Shown: positions 11,511 through 22,161, counted from the stretch's first letter. The stretch: 64,000 nt of DNA from Streptomyces sp. NA04227 (GCF_013364195.1 NZ_CP054918.1:1973001-2037000); one strand, 5' to 3'. Translations and numbers: made by a program. Notes: generated by a model from the sequence alone, not told the origin.

Positions 11511-12416
11511 CTACCCCACCGCCACCGGATACCTCGCCCCGCGACGTCCCTCCGGTGAGGCGAGCCACTCCAGTTTCCGGGCGGTGTCGGTGTGCGGTTG
11601 GGGGTTGTGCAGGACGATGCTCAGGTCCGGGCGGGCGGGGACCTTGAGCTGGGTTGATTCGACGTGCAGGGCGCCGACCACGGGATGGGCGAGTTCCTTG
11701 GCCATCATCCCTCCGGTGACGACGTCGCGACGGTTCCACAACTCCACGAACTCCTCGCTCAGTTCGCCGAGTTCGGCGACCAGTTCGGCGAAGCCCTCGT
11801 CCTCGGGGTGGTCCGAGTAGGCGGCCCGGAAGTGGGCGACGACCTGTGGGGCGTTGGTCTCCCAGCTCTTGGCACGCTCTCGGTAGAGCGGGTCGGTGAA
11901 GTAGGCGACGAGGCAGTTCTGCGGGGACTCGGCACGCATGCCCAGTACGGTCGCGGCGGCGTCGTTGAAGGTGACGCAGTTCCAGTGGATGTCCATGATG
12001 TGCGCCGGGTAGGGCATCCAGGTGTCGATCAGGCGGTGGAGGCCCTCGCTCACGTCGAGGGCGGCCCGGTCGACCTCGGGGCGGGGCGGGTTCAGTCCGG
12101 CGAGCGCGTAGAGGTGGCGGCGTTCGGCGCCGGTGAGCCTCAGTACCCGGGCAACGGCGTCCAGGACTTGCGGCGACACCGTGATGGCGCGGCCCTGTTC
12201 CAGCCACTGGTACCAGGAGGCGCCGACCCCGGCCAGTACCGCGACCTCCTCGCGCCGCAGACCCGGCGTACGGCGCCGGGCGCCTCCGCCGGGAAGCCCG
12301 GCCTCGGCGGGCGAGATGCGGGCGCGGCGGCTCATGAGGAATTCACGCAGTTCGTTCCGGCGGCTTCGCTGCCCGTCCGCCTTGGTGCTCGCGTCGGCCA
12401 CCGCTTCCCCTGTCAT
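11511..12416 (-). CDS. XRE/MmyB-type transcriptional regulator
   Basis: A 301-residue regulator of the same family as those at 6.1 and 57 kb. The helix-turn-helix covers about residues 25-95 (ARRRTPGLRREEVAVLAGVG, SWYQWLEQGR). The C-terminal MmyB-like ligand-binding domain includes AYFTDPLYRERA and EFVELWNRRDV. The ATG at 12416 is chosen because GGGGGAACGG precedes it; a longer upstream frame is low-complexity. It is followed on the same strand by the SnoaL-like gene, a plausible target. No clear palindrome is seen in the gap upstream. Confidence 0.87.
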   Translation of the reverse strand: MTGEAVADASTKADGQRSRRNELREFLMSRRARISPAEAGLPGGGARRRTPGLRREEVAVLAGVGASWYQWLEQGRAITVSPQVLDAVARVLRLTGAERRHLYALAGLNPPRPEVDRAALDVSEGLHRLIDTWMPYPAHIMDIHWNCVTFNDAAATVLGMRAESPQNCLVAYFTDPLYRERAKSWETNAPQVVAHFRAAYSDHPEDEGFAELVAELGELSEEFVELWNRRDVVTGGMMAKELAHPVVGALHVESTQLKVPARPDLSIVLHNPQPHTDTARKLEWLASPEGRRGARYPVAVG

Positions 12417-12538
12417 CCGTTCCCCCGCTGCCTCTACCCGCCGCCTGCTGCCCGGCGCTTGTTCTCCCCGCGTCCCACTGTCACCCCGCTGGTCACCGAG
12501 CCCCGACCCTCCGGGTCCCGATCCGCGGCCCTTGCCTC

Positions 12539-12892
12539 TCAAGCCCGGTCGAGCCGGAGCCGCTCGGCCTTCGGCAGCCCGGCCACCACCAAGTCGTAGG
12601 AGTCCTCGATCAGTTCACGGACCTGGCGGACGGGCAGCGGCCCGACGGTCACGGTGTTCCAGTGGCGCTTGTTGAGGTGGTAGCCGGGGACGATTTCGGG
12701 GTGATCGGCGCGCAGCCGCACCGCCTCGTCCGGGTCGCACTTGAGGGAGACGGTCAGCGGTTCGGCGTCGAGACGAGTGATCGCGAAGACCTTGCCGAGG
12801 ACCTTGAAGACAGAGGTGTCCGGATTGAACGGGAACTCCTCGACGGAGGCGTTGAACGAGAGGCAGAACGCGCGCAGTTGCTCGGGAGTCAT
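12539..12892 (-). CDS. MmcQ/YjbR-family protein
   Basis: A 117-residue protein with the CyaY-like alpha/beta fold of the MmcQ/YjbR family. Visible hallmarks are SFNASVEEFPFNPDTSVFKV at the start, a LKCDPDEA segment, then PGYHLNKRHWNTV and a C-terminal helix with ELIEDSYDLVVAGLPK. Members are described as putative DNA-binding proteins; the actual role is unknown. It lies between the XRE regulator and the CorC-type gene on the same strand, with 31 bp to the latter. The ATG start matches the family's usual beginning. Confidence 0.85.
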   Translation of the reverse strand: MTPEQLRAFCLSFNASVEEFPFNPDTSVFKVLGKVFAITRLDAEPLTVSLKCDPDEAVRLRADHPEIVPGYHLNKRHWNTVTVGPLPVRQVRELIEDSYDLVVAGLPKAERLRLDRA

Positions 12893-12923
12893 CCGCTGAC
12901 CCTCCTCCAGTCTCTCCTCGGCC

Positions 12924-14225
12924 CTACTCTTCCTCGGCCGCGGTTTCCGTGTCGGCGCCGACGGGCTCCACCACGACCGTCGCGATCTTGTTGCGGCGTC
13001 CGGCCGCGGCCTCGGCGGTCAGGCGCAGTGCGCGTCCGTCGGGCAGGTCGACGACCGCGCTCGCGCCCGCGATCGGCACCCGGCCGAGCGCCTTGGCGAG
13101 CAGGCCGCCGACGGTTTCCACGTCCTCGTCGTCGTAGGCCTCCAGGCCGTACAGCTCGCCGAGGTCGCCGATGTCGAGGCGGGCGGTGACACGGTGCCGC
13201 TGCTCGCCGAGGTCCTCCACGGGCGGGAGTTCACGGTCGTACTCGTCGGTGATCTCGCCGACGATCTCCTCGAGGATGTCCTCGATGGTGACGATGCCCG
13301 CGGTGCCGCCGTACTCGTCGATGACGACGGCGACGTGGTTGCGTTCCTGCTGCATCTCGCGCAGCAGGTCACCGGCGTTCTTGGTGTCGGGGACGAAGGA
13401 GGCCGGGCGCATGGCGGTGGAGACCAGCTCGGACTCCGCGTCGCGGCTGATGTGGGTCTTGCGGGCCAGGTCCTTGAGGTAGACGACGCCGACGATGTCG
13501 TCCTCGTTCTCCCCGGTCACCGGCATCCGGGAGAAGCCGGAGCGCAGCGCCAGGGTGAGTGCCTGCCGGATCGTCCGGTACCGCTCGACCACGACGAGGT
13601 CGGTGCGCGGCACCATCACCTCGCGTACCAGGGTGTCGCCGAGTTCGAAGACGGAGTGCACCATGCGGCGCTCCTCGTCCTCGATGAGCGACTCCTTCTC
13701 GGCGAGGTCGACCATGGCGCGCAGTTCGGCCTCGGAGGCGAACGGGCCGCGCCTGAAGCCCTTTCCGGGGGTCAGGGCGTTGCCGATGAGGATGAGCAGC
13801 GGCGGGATCGGGCCCATGACGCGGGCCAGCGGCAGCAGTACGTAGGACGCCGCGGTGGCCGTGTTCAGCGGGTGCTGGCGGCCGATGGTGCGCGGTGAGA
13901 CGCCGACGGCGACATAGCTGACGAGCACCATCACGCCGATGGCGACCAGCAGGGCCTCCCAGGTCCGGTCGAACTCCTCCAGGCAGGCGTAGGTGACCAG
14001 AGCGGCGGCGGCCATCTCGCAGGCCACCCGGACGAGCAGGGCGACGTTGAGATAGCGGGTGGGGTCGGCGGCGACCTGGGCGAGTTTGGCGCTGCCGCGG
14101 CGGCCGCTGCGCAGGGCCTCCTCGGCGCGGAAGCTGGAGGTCCTGGCGAGACCGGCCTCCGCACAGGCGGCGAGCCAGGCCACGACCACCAGCGCGACCG
14201 CGCCGAGGATCAGCTGGGTGTTCAC
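12924..14225 (-). CDS. Hemolysin-family (CNNM/CorC-type) membrane protein
   Basis: A 433-residue membrane protein with a DUF21/CNNM transmembrane region (about residues 1-150, four hydrophobic segments), two CBS motifs (about 190-320, with [10 protein letters not shown] and [20 protein letters not shown]) and a C-terminal CorC/HlyC domain. Relatives act in magnesium or cobalt efflux; the hemolysin name is historical. The GTG start is 4 nt after the ybeY stop, so it is the third gene of a phoH-ybeY-corC operon. The long acidic C-terminus ends in ETAAEEE. Confidence 0.92.
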   Translation of the reverse strand: MNTQLILGAVALVVVAWLAACAEAGLARTSSFRAEEALRSGRRGSAKLAQVAADPTRYLNVALLVRVACEMAAAALVTYACLEEFDRTWEALLVAIGVMVLVSYVAVGVSPRTIGRQHPLNTATAASYVLLPLARVMGPIPPLLILIGNALTPGKGFRRGPFASEAELRAMVDLAEKESLIEDEERRMVHSVFELGDTLVREVMVPRTDLVVVERYRTIRQALTLALRSGFSRMPVTGENEDDIVGVVYLKDLARKTHISRDAESELVSTAMRPASFVPDTKNAGDLLREMQQERNHVAVVIDEYGGTAGIVTIEDILEEIVGEITDEYDRELPPVEDLGEQRHRVTARLDIGDLGELYGLEAYDDEDVETVGGLLAKALGRVPIAGASAVVDLPDGRALRLTAEAAAGRRNKIATVVVEPVGADTETAAEEE

Positions 14226-14229
14226 GGGG

Positions 14230-14727
14230 TCAGGAGACCGTGGGCGCCGGAGAGGGGCCGGTCAGCCCCTTCTCGGCACGCCAGCCGTCGACGATGGCCG
14301 CCTGCAGCGAGAACATCTCCGCCTTCTCGTCGGGTGCTTCGTGGTCGTAGCCGAGCAGGTGCAGCACTCCGTGGACGGTCAGGAGCTGGAGCTCCTCGTC
14401 CATGGAGTGCTGCGTCGGCGCTTCCTTGCCCTGCCGTTCGGCGACCTCGGGACACAGGACGATGTCGCCGAGGAGACCCTGCGGCGGCTCGTCCTCGTCC
14501 TTGGCGGGCGGCCTGAGTTCGTCCATCGGGAAGGACATGACGTCGGTCGGACCCGGCAGGTCCATCCACTGCATGTGCAGTTGCTCCATGGCCTCGGTGT
14601 CGACCACGATCACCGAGAGCTCGGAGAGCGGGTGGATACGCATCCGGGCCAGGGCGTAACGGGCGATGTCGAGCACCGCCTGTTCGTCCAGTTCGGTACC
14701 GGATTCGTTGTTGACGTCGATCGACAT
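14230..14727 (-). CDS. ybeY: rRNA maturation endoribonuclease YbeY
   Basis: A 165-residue zinc-dependent RNase involved in 16S rRNA 3'-end maturation and 70S quality control. The three-His zinc motif is visible in [13 protein letters not shown], and the upstream [11 protein letters not shown] and [12 protein letters not shown] motifs are standard. It sits 11 nt behind phoH and 4 nt before the CorC-type gene. This order is conserved in actinobacteria and links it functionally to era, encoded on the same strand. The ATG start is consistent with the family. Confidence 0.97.
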   Translation of the reverse strand: MSIDVNNESGTELDEQAVLDIARYALARMRIHPLSELSVIVVDTEAMEQLHMQWMDLPGPTDVMSFPMDELRPPAKDEDEPPQGLLGDIVLCPEVAERQGKEAPTQHSMDEELQLLTVHGVLHLLGYDHEAPDEKAEMFSLQAAIVDGWRAEKGLTGPSPAPTVS

Positions 14728-14738
14728 GTCCGCCTGGT

Positions 14739-15794
<1,056 letters not shown>

Positions 15795-16022
15795 GGGCCG
15801 GCTCTGTAGGCCTGCTCATCCTCCTCATTGCGGGGCTCTCGCCGCCTGGCCGTGCCCCTCGTCGGGGCGCCTTGCTGCAGTTCCCAGACTACGACGGGCA
15901 GGTGACAACGCAGAGGGCTTTTCGTTCGCGCGCACAGAGGTCGCACTGGTGTGCGATCCGGCAGCCATCCCGGGTACGGATTGCCCGCATGAGCAGCGCC
16001 CCGGGACACGTTCCGCGCCCGC

Positions 16023-17135
16023 TCAGTCGCCCCCGCCGAAGCCGATGGTCGGCACCGCGCGGCGCAGCGGCCAGGGGCGGCCGCACCGGGTCGGCAGCAG
16101 GTCGTCCAGGAAGGCGTAGCGGTCCAGGGCGGCCGGGTGCTGACCGGAGACCGAGCGGACGCGCCGCCACCAGGCGGCCACCTCCTCCCAGCCGGGCGCG
16201 GACAGCGAGCCGCCGAATTCCTGCACGGACAGCGCGGCCGTGAGCCCGGCGAAGGCGAGCCGGTCGGCGAGCGGCCAGTCGGCGAGGGTGCCGGTGAGGA
16301 ATCCGGCCACGAACACGTCGCCCGCGCCGGTCGGGTCCAGGGCCTCCACGGCGATCGCGGGGACCCTGGCGGTCTCGCCGGTGCCCGCGTCGACGGCGTA
16401 CGCGCCTTCGGAGCCGAGAGTCACGACGGCCAGCCGGACGCGTTCGGCGAGGCGGTGCGCGGCCTGTTCGGGGCTGTCCGCGCGGGTGTAGCGCATGGCC
16501 TCCTCGGCGTTGGGGAGGAAGGCCTCGCAGTGTTCGAGTCCGGTGAGCGCGGCCAGATCCCAGCGGCCGGTGTCGTCCCAGCCGACGTCCCCGAAGACGC
16601 GGGTGCCGTGGCGGGCGGCCTCGGCGATCCATGGTGCCGGTTCGCCGCCGGGCAGTGAGGCGACGGCGGCGCGGGCGCGCGGCGGGCAGTGCGGGGCGGG
16701 TTCCTCCGGCGGCGGTTCGTGGCCGTGGGACACCATGGTGCGTTCGCCCTCGTAGGCCATGGAGACGGTGACCGGGGAGTGCCAGCCGCGCACCCGCCGT
16801 GAGGGGGCGAGGTCGATGCCCTCGCCGTCGGCGAGCGCGTCCCAGCAGTAGTCGCCGTAGTGGTCGTCGCCGAAGGCGGCGGCCAGGGTGGTGTGCAGGC
16901 CGAGGCGGGCCAGGGCGGTGGCCATGTTGGCCACGCCGCCGGGGCTCGAGCCCATGCCGCGCGCCCAGGACTCGGTGCCGCGTACGGGGGCGCTGTCCAG
17001 GCCGGTGAAGATGATGTCGAGAAAGACCGTGCCGGTCAGGTACACGTCGCAGGACGGGTCCTCGGGCATACGCAGACCGGCCAGCGGATCCAGCCGGCCC
17101 GGCTCGGCCGACGGGCCCTTGTCCTGCGTGCTCAC
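16023..17135 (-). CDS. PfkB-family carbohydrate kinase
   Basis: A ribokinase-type sugar kinase of 370 residues. The glycine-rich substrate motif SPGGVANMATALARLG lies near residues 63-78, and the catalytic anion-hole motif DPTGAGDVFVAGF is near residue 265. The substrate is not evident. It is divergent from a GH4 glycosidase gene with only 90 bp between the starts, so the two may be co-regulated and act on the same sugar. The ATG start gives a hydrophilic extension of about 30 residues before the first beta strand. Confidence 0.88.
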   Translation of the reverse strand: MSTQDKGPSAEPGRLDPLAGLRMPEDPSCDVYLTGTVFLDIIFTGLDSAPVRGTESWARGMGSSPGGVANMATALARLGLHTTLAAAFGDDHYGDYCWDALADGEGIDLAPSRRVRGWHSPVTVSMAYEGERTMVSHGHEPPPEEPAPHCPPRARAAVASLPGGEPAPWIAEAARHGTRVFGDVGWDDTGRWDLAALTGLEHCEAFLPNAEEAMRYTRADSPEQAAHRLAERVRLAVVTLGSEGAYAVDAGTGETARVPAIAVEALDPTGAGDVFVAGFLTGTLADWPLADRLAFAGLTAALSVQEFGGSLSAPGWEEVAAWWRRVRSVSGQHPAALDRYAFLDDLLPTRCGRPWPLRRAVPTIGFGGGD

Positions 17136-17225
17136 GGTGCGCTCCCCTGGTGGTCCGGGTCAGGTCAGTGTGCCTGATGGGCCGCGGCGCGGGGGTGTGC
17201 CGCCGCCGGGGGTATGTTCCGCGGC

Positions 17226-18536
17226 ATGAGGCTGACGATTCTCGGCGGTGGCGGATTCCGTGTGCCCCTGGTCTACCGGGCGCTGGCGGGCAGCGAGGTG
17301 TCCCGGGTGACGCTGTACGACACCGATCCGCGCCGGATCGGTGTGATCCGCTCGGTGCTCGGCGGGCTGCCGCCGGGGCCGGAGGTACGGGTGGCGAACG
17401 ACCTCGACGAGGCCGTGCGGGACGCCGACTTCGTGTTCTCCGCGATCCGGGTGGGCGGCACCGCGGGGCGGGTGCGCGACGAGTCGGTTCCGCTCGCGGA
17501 GGGGGTGCTCGGCCAGGAGACGGTCGGGGCGGGCGGGGTGCTGTACGGGCTGCGCACGATTCCGGTGGCGCTGCGGATCGCCGAGCGGGTGGCCGCGCTC
17601 GCGCCCCGGGCCTGGGTCATCAACTTCACCAATCCGGCGGGGATGGTGACGCAGGCGATGGCCTCGGTGCTCGGCGACCGTGTGATCGGCATCTGCGATT
17701 CGCCGGTGGGCCTGGTGCGCAGGGCGGCGCGCGCCGCGGGGGCGGATCCGGCCACGGTCTCGTACGACTATGTCGGGCTCAACCACCTCGGCTGGCTGCG
17801 GTCGTTGCGCGACGAACGGGGGCGGGAGCTGCTGCCCGGGCTGCTGGCCGACGAGGGCGCGCTCGGCTCCTTCGAGGAGGGCAGGCTGTTCGGCGCCCCG
17901 TGGCTACGCGCGCTCGGTTCGCTGCCCAACGAGTACCTGCACTACTACTACTTCCGCCGCGAGACGCTGGCCGCGGTGCGCACGGTCGAGGAGACGCGCG
18001 GAGCCTTCCTCGACCATCAGCAGGGGGACTTCTTCGCGCGCGCCGAGCGTGAGCCGGAGCGTGCGTACGAGCTGTGGGAGGCCACCCGGCTCGGCCGGGA
18101 GGAGACGTACATGGCCGAGAGCCGGGCGGCCACCGGCGGCTGGCAGCGCGACAGTTGCGACCTCGACGGGGGCGGCTACGACCAGGTCGCGCTCGCCCTG
18201 ATGCGGGCCATCGCCGAGGACCGACGGACGCGGCTGATCCTCAATGTGCGCAACGGCGCGACGGACCCGGTGCTGCCCGCGCTCGACGCGGAGGCGATCG
18301 TCGAGACCGTGTGCGAGGTGGGGGCGGACGGCGTGCGGACGCTGCCCGCAGCGCCGTTGGGGCCCGCCGAGCTGGGTCTCGTGCTCCAGCTGAAGGCGGT
18401 CGAGACGGCGACCGTGGAGGCCGCCCTGTTCAAGGAGCGCGAGGCGGCGCTGCGCGCGCTGGCCCTGCATCCGCTGGTGGACTCACCCGCCGTGGCCGCG
18501 CGGATCCTGGAGCGGGCGGCAGCCGCGCACGCCTGA
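17226..18536 (+). CDS. GH4-family glycosidase (6-phospho-beta-glucosidase-like)
   Basis: A 436-residue NAD+- and Mn2+-dependent glycosidase of family GH4, which cleaves glycosides by a redox-elimination mechanism. Visible are the Rossmann start LTILGGGGFRVPL, the NFTNPAGMVTQAM motif, the metal-site Cys in GICDSP, and the conserved His in VGLNHLGW. Family members act on 6-phospho-glycosides, which would require a phosphorylating uptake step; no PTS gene is near, but a sugar kinase is divergent. The ATG at 17226 is used; an in-frame ATG 12 nt upstream (17214) is an alternative. Confidence 0.9.
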   Translation: MRLTILGGGGFRVPLVYRALAGSEVSRVTLYDTDPRRIGVIRSVLGGLPPGPEVRVANDLDEAVRDADFVFSAIRVGGTAGRVRDESVPLAEGVLGQETVGAGGVLYGLRTIPVALRIAERVAALAPRAWVINFTNPAGMVTQAMASVLGDRVIGICDSPVGLVRRAARAAGADPATVSYDYVGLNHLGWLRSLRDERGRELLPGLLADEGALGSFEEGRLFGAPWLRALGSLPNEYLHYYYFRRETLAAVRTVEETRGAFLDHQQGDFFARAEREPERAYELWEATRLGREETYMAESRAATGGWQRDSCDLDGGGYDQVALALMRAIAEDRRTRLILNVRNGATDPVLPALDAEAIVETVCEVGADGVRTLPAAPLGPAELGLVLQLKAVETATVEAALFKEREAALRALALHPLVDSPAVAARILERAAAAHA

Positions 18537-18543
18537 GACCCAC

Positions 18544-18634
18544 GCGCTCACGCCCGCGCCGCGCACAGGCGTGAGCGCCGGGGCGGGGCGCGTGTCCGAA
18601 CGCCCGGCGCACGCCCCGCGTAGGGGCGTGCGCC
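18544..18634 (+). terminator. Tandem hairpin terminators after GH4 gene
   Basis: Two perfect hairpins begin 8 bp after the stop. The first has an 11-bp stem (18544-18554 with 18568-18578). The second has a 12-bp stem and 5-nt loop (18606-18617 with 18623-18634). There is no U-run. Both would also work on the opposite strand. Confidence 0.75.
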
Positions 18635-19275
18635 CAGGCGCAGAGCGAGCGCGCCCCGCCGGGCATCGGGCGGCCACGTGCACGGATTTACGGTGGATGC
18701 GGCCCGGACTGCTGCCGCGCCGCGCTCCCGGGGGCGGGTCGGGCAGCTCCGTCGGCCCGCAGCCGACTGGCCGAATATCAACGATCAAGGTGCGGCACGA
18801 CGGCGCCGGGGAGCCGGGGAGTTTCGTAGCGAACCAGCCCGCACAGACACATCCTGACCTGCGCATACTCCCGGTTTACGAGCGAACCGAGAAGTCGAGT
18901 TACCCGGCAAACGCGACACCAAACCAAGTGTGACCCAGATCACATAACCCTGGCTTCTTTCCGGCAGTGCGTGCTTGATACAAATTGCCGCGCGGCCCCG
19001 TCGAACGGCGTCCGGCCGCAGTCCCGGCAACACCCCTTCCCCGGCCACCGGTCCCCGGTTTCCGGCCCCTCGGGTTCGTCCTGATCCCTGGCCCCGCCCG
19101 GCTCCTCCGGCCTGCTCGCCCTGCGTTCCTCGCCCTGCCCTTCCTCGCTCCGCCCCGCCCTTCCTCGCCCCGCCCTGCCCTGGTTCCGTGCGCCCGAACG
19201 CGCGCGGCTCCTCCCCCTCGTACCGCCCCCGCCCCACCCTCCCCTGCCCCTTTTCCGCACGCCTTGGGAACGCCC
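18635..19275. other. Gene-free region with CRP-type site
   Basis: The 641 bp up to the MFS start. 18770-18990 is less GC-rich and less repetitive than its surroundings and looks constrained. It contains a perfect CRP-type palindrome (18929-18944). On the minus strand an ORF begins at 18866 (MRRSGCVCAGWFATKLPG), 62 bp from the palindrome, but it would run through the GH4 terminators to 18483 and is not called. 19080-19260 is pyrimidine-rich and shows nothing. Confidence 0.45.
18929..18944. promoter_or_regulatory. Perfect CRP/FNR-type palindrome
   Basis: TGTGA-CCCAGA-TCACA matches the CRP consensus exactly in both half-sites. Streptomyces carries a Crp protein that binds GTG-N8-CAC-type sites. 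It lies 332 bp upstream of the MFS gene start and 62 bp from the start of a minus-strand ORF. Confidence 0.6.
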
Positions 19276-20616
19276 GTGTCCTCCCGCCGCACCTCCTGGT
19301 CGCTCGTAGCCCTGTTCACGGCCGGCTATCTCGCCACCTATCTCCTGCCCACGGTCGTCAGCCGCCTCGACGCAGGGCTGCATCTGCGGCCCGCCGCGGC
19401 CGGGTTGATCGGCAGCGCGCTGCTCCTGGGCTCGGCCTCCGCCGGGTTCCTGCTGGCCGGACGCGTCGACCGGCTGGGCCCGGCGGCGGTCGCCCGGGCC
19501 GGACTCCTGCTCGCCGCCGTCGGCTACGGGACCGCCGCGCTCTGGCCTCATCTCGCGACGGTCGTGGCGGGCGTGATGGTCGGCGGGTTCGGTTCGGGGA
19601 CGGCGACGACCGTGGCGGCGGCGAGGATCGCGGGCGAGGACGACCCGCACCGTACGTCGACGGCGGGCCTGTTCGGTGTCTCCGCGCTCGCGGGGCTCCT
19701 GTATCTGACGATCCCTCGGTTCGGGGGCGGGCACGCGCTGCCGTTCGCCGCCCTGGCCGTCACCGCGCTGCTCACACTGCCCGCCGCAGGCCGTCTGCGC
19801 GCGGCGGACGGCGCCGCCGCCGAGGCGCGCGCGTCGGAGCCCGGTCCGCTCCCGTTCCGGCGTGCGGGCCTGGTCCTCGCCGGGGGAATGCTCCTCTGGT
19901 CGATGGCGCAGAACTCGCTGTGGGGTGTGAGCGGCCGGATCGGCCTGGACCAGGCGGGCATGAGCGAGGTCGCCGTCGGCGCGGTCTTCGCCGCGGCTCT
20001 CGGCGCCGGACTGCTCGGTGTCGTGGGCGCCGGAGCCCTCGGTTCCCGGCTCGGACGGGCGGTGCCGACCGCGGCGGGCACGGCACTGATCGGCTGCTGC
20101 ATAGTGGTCACCGCCTGCGCCACCACGCCCGTCGTCTTCGCCTCCGGGCAGATCACGTGGAACACCCTGTACCCGGTGGTGCTGTCCTATCTGATCGGTC
20201 TCGCCGCCTCCCTCGACCCGCGCGGGCGCTGGGCCGCTCTGGTCGGCTCGGCCTCGGCGCTGGGCACCGCGTGCGGCCCCGTCGTGGGCAGCGTCCTGTC
20301 CTCGCTCGCCGGTTACCGGGGCATGGGGCTGCTGCTGTGCGCCGGGCTCATGCTGCTCGTGGTGCCGCTGACCGGTGTCACCCTGCACACCGCGGGACGG
20401 CCCCTGCTGCCGGGCGCGATCCGCCGCCGCGGCGGTCTGGCCGGCGCCTTCGTGGCCGGAGCCACCGGCGCGCCCGCCCCCTCGGTCCCGCAAGTGGGCG
20501 CCCCCGAACAGGAGGTCGTGGAGATCGCGGTACCGGTCCCTCGCCTGGGCCAGCGGGCCTACGGCCCCGCCGGACCGCACGGAGCGCGCGGCGGCACCTC
20601 GTCCGCCGGAGGCTGA
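19276..20616 (+). CDS. MFS transporter
   Basis: A 446-residue major facilitator superfamily protein with about 12 hydrophobic segments from residue 10 to about 385 and a hydrophilic Pro/Gly-rich C-terminal tail of 60 residues. The start of the fold is LVALFTAGYLATYLLPTVVS, and a loop-2/3 motif variant (LAGRVDRLGP) follows helix 2. The substrate is unknown. The GTG at 19276 is chosen because the sequence upstream is pyrimidine-rich, non-coding in character and hydrophilic. It is convergent with rnz, with 118 bp between them. Confidence 0.85.
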   Translation: MSSRRTSWSLVALFTAGYLATYLLPTVVSRLDAGLHLRPAAAGLIGSALLLGSASAGFLLAGRVDRLGPAAVARAGLLLAAVGYGTAALWPHLATVVAGVMVGGFGSGTATTVAAARIAGEDDPHRTSTAGLFGVSALAGLLYLTIPRFGGGHALPFAALAVTALLTLPAAGRLRAADGAAAEARASEPGPLPFRRAGLVLAGGMLLWSMAQNSLWGVSGRIGLDQAGMSEVAVGAVFAAALGAGLLGVVGAGALGSRLGRAVPTAAGTALIGCCIVVTACATTPVVFASGQITWNTLYPVVLSYLIGLAASLDPRGRWAALVGSASALGTACGPVVGSVLSSLAGYRGMGLLLCAGLMLLVVPLTGVTLHTAGRPLLPGAIRRRGGLAGAFVAGATGAPAPSVPQVGAPEQEVVEIAVPVPRLGQRAYGPAGPHGARGGTSSAGG

Positions 20617-20734
20617 GGCCCGCACGCCCCGCCGCTCCCGCCCCGGCGCACACACCCCCGCACCCTTCGCGCCGGGGCTCCCGCGCCCGAGCCCGCGCGC
20701 ACCCCTGCGCGCACCCAGGAGTACGCGCCCGCGC

Positions 20735-21640
20735 TCAGCGCCGCTTCGGCAACGGCACCCGCATCAGGTCGGCCGCCACCGTGAGTTCACCCTCGAACCC
20801 GGCCTCCCGCGCCTGCCGGGCGAACAACGCGGGGTCGGTGTACCGCTGGCTGAAGTGGGTCAGCACCAGATGCCGTACGCCCGCCTCGTGTGCCGTGCGC
20901 CCCGCCTGACCTGCGGTCAAGTGGCCGTACTCCTCGGCGAGTTCGGTGTCCTCGTCGAGGAAGGTCGACTCGATGACGAGCATGTCGCAGCCCTCGGCCA
21001 GGACCTGCACGGCAGGGCACATCCGGGTGTCCATCACAAAGGCGAAGCGCTGCCCGCGCCGCGGCTCGCTCACCTCGTCCAGGCGTACGCCCCGCAGTTC
21101 GCCCTCGCGCTGGAGCAGCCCCACATCGGGGCCCCGGATCCCGCGCTCGGCCAGCGCCTCCGGCAGCATGCGGCGCCCGTCGGGCTCCACCAGGAGGTAG
21201 CCGTAGGACTCGACCGGGTGCGAAAGCCGGTACGCGTGGAGGGAGTACGAGTCGGTGGCGGCGAGTTGGCCGTCGGCGGCGACCGGGGCCTCGGTGAGGG
21301 CGACGGTCTCGCGGTAGGCGGTCGCGTACCGGAGCCGGTCGAAGAAGCGCTGACCGCTCTTCGGGTAGTGCGCGGTGACCGGGTGCGGGACCCGGTCCAG
21401 GTTGATGCGCTGGATCACCCCGGCGAGCCCGAGCGAGTGGTCGCCGTGGAAGTGCGTCACGCACAGCCGGTGCAGGTCGTGCGCGGCCAGCGAGGCCCGC
21501 ACCATCTGGCGCTGGGTGCCCTCCCCCGGGTCGAAGAGGATGCCCTCACCGTCCCAGAGGAGGACGTAGCCGTTGTGGTTGCGGTGCCGCGTCGGGACCT
21601 GGGACGCGGTGCCGAGGACCACCAATTCACGTACGGACAA
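20735..21640 (-). CDS. rnz: Ribonuclease Z
   Basis: The tRNA 3'-processing endonuclease (tRNase Z), a metallo-beta-lactamase-fold enzyme that cuts after the discriminator base. The 301-residue protein has the zinc motif [11 protein letters not shown] (about residues 61-71), later metal ligands in VMDTRMC and [10 protein letters not shown], and the N-terminal [10 protein letters not shown] characteristic of RNase Z. This fits the local tRNA-Ala genes, which do not encode CCA. The start appears to be TTG at 21640, with GAGGGG about 13 nt upstream. Confidence 0.93.
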   Translation of the reverse strand: MSVRELVVLGTASQVPTRHRNHNGYVLLWDGEGILFDPGEGTQRQMVRASLAAHDLHRLCVTHFHGDHSLGLAGVIQRINLDRVPHPVTAHYPKSGQRFFDRLRYATAYRETVALTEAPVAADGQLAATDSYSLHAYRLSHPVESYGYLLVEPDGRRMLPEALAERGIRGPDVGLLQREGELRGVRLDEVSEPRRGQRFAFVMDTRMCPAVQVLAEGCDMLVIESTFLDEDTELAEEYGHLTAGQAGRTAHEAGVRHLVLTHFSQRYTDPALFARQAREAGFEGELTVAADLMRVPLPKRR

Positions 21641-21687
21641 CGGAGAACGGTCCCCTCAGCAGGTCAGCGGGACAACAGGTCGGCGGG

Positions 21688-22047
21688 TCAGCCGGGCGGC
21701 CACTGCAGACCGCGGCCGCCGAGTACGTGCGCGTGGGTGTGGAAGACGGTCTGGCCCGCGCCCGCGCCGGTGTTGAAGACGATGCGGTAGCCGGTGGCGT
21801 CGACCTGGTCGTGCTCGGCCACCTTCGCCGCCTCGGCCAGTATGTCGGCGGCGACCTGCGGCTCGGCGGCGGCCAGCGAGGCGGCGTCGGGGTAGTGGAC
21901 CTTGGGGATGACGAGGACGTGGGTCGGCGCCTGCGGGTTGATGTCGCGGAAGGCGACCGTGGTCCCGGTCTCCCGTACGACCGTCGCCGGGACCTCGCCC
22001 GCGACGATCTTGCAGAACAGGCAGTCGGCCTGCGGTTCGCCCGGCAT
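21688..22047 (-). CDS. HIT-family nucleotide-binding hydrolase
   Basis: A 119-residue histidine-triad protein. The signature HTHAHVLGG near the C-terminus gives the active-site His motif, and CLFCKIVAGEVPA at the start is typical of the HINT/PKCI branch. Such proteins hydrolyse purine phosphoramidates such as AMP-lysine. It is 47 bp upstream of rnz on the same strand and probably co-transcribed. The two Cys of CLFC may bind zinc. The ATG start lies behind a GAGGGAGAACC stretch. Confidence 0.94.
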   Translation of the reverse strand: MPGEPQADCLFCKIVAGEVPATVVRETGTTVAFRDINPQAPTHVLVIPKVHYPDAASLAAAEPQVAADILAEAAKVAEHDQVDATGYRIVFNTGAGAGQTVFHTHAHVLGGRGLQWPPG

Positions 22048-22104
22048 GCGGGTTCTCCCTCACCTCAGCTGATCGTTTGCCCGCATCGTAGCGGCCGGGC
22101 CGCC

Positions 22105-22132
22105 GACCGCCGCGGTGGGTACCGCGGCGGTC
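22105..22132 (-). terminator. Hairpin terminator of tricorn gene
   Basis: A perfect 12-bp stem (22105-22116 with 22121-22132) with loop GGGT, 30 bp past the tricorn stop and 58 bp before the HIT gene. It separates the two transcripts. Confidence 0.75.
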
Positions 22133-22161
22133 AACTGGGAAGAAACCCCAACCGGTTCGGT

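Noticed and set aside
18483..18866. 127-residue minus-strand CDS
   Set aside because: The start region is intriguing, but the frame runs through both GH4 terminator hairpins into GC-rich repeats and the GH4 gene end, with no family resemblance. Kept only as part of a finding.
18985..19275. 97-codon N-terminal extension of the MFS protein
   Set aside because: The extension is pyrimidine-rich, with Pro/Ala/Arg low complexity and no start signal. The first membrane helix follows naturally from the GTG at 19276.
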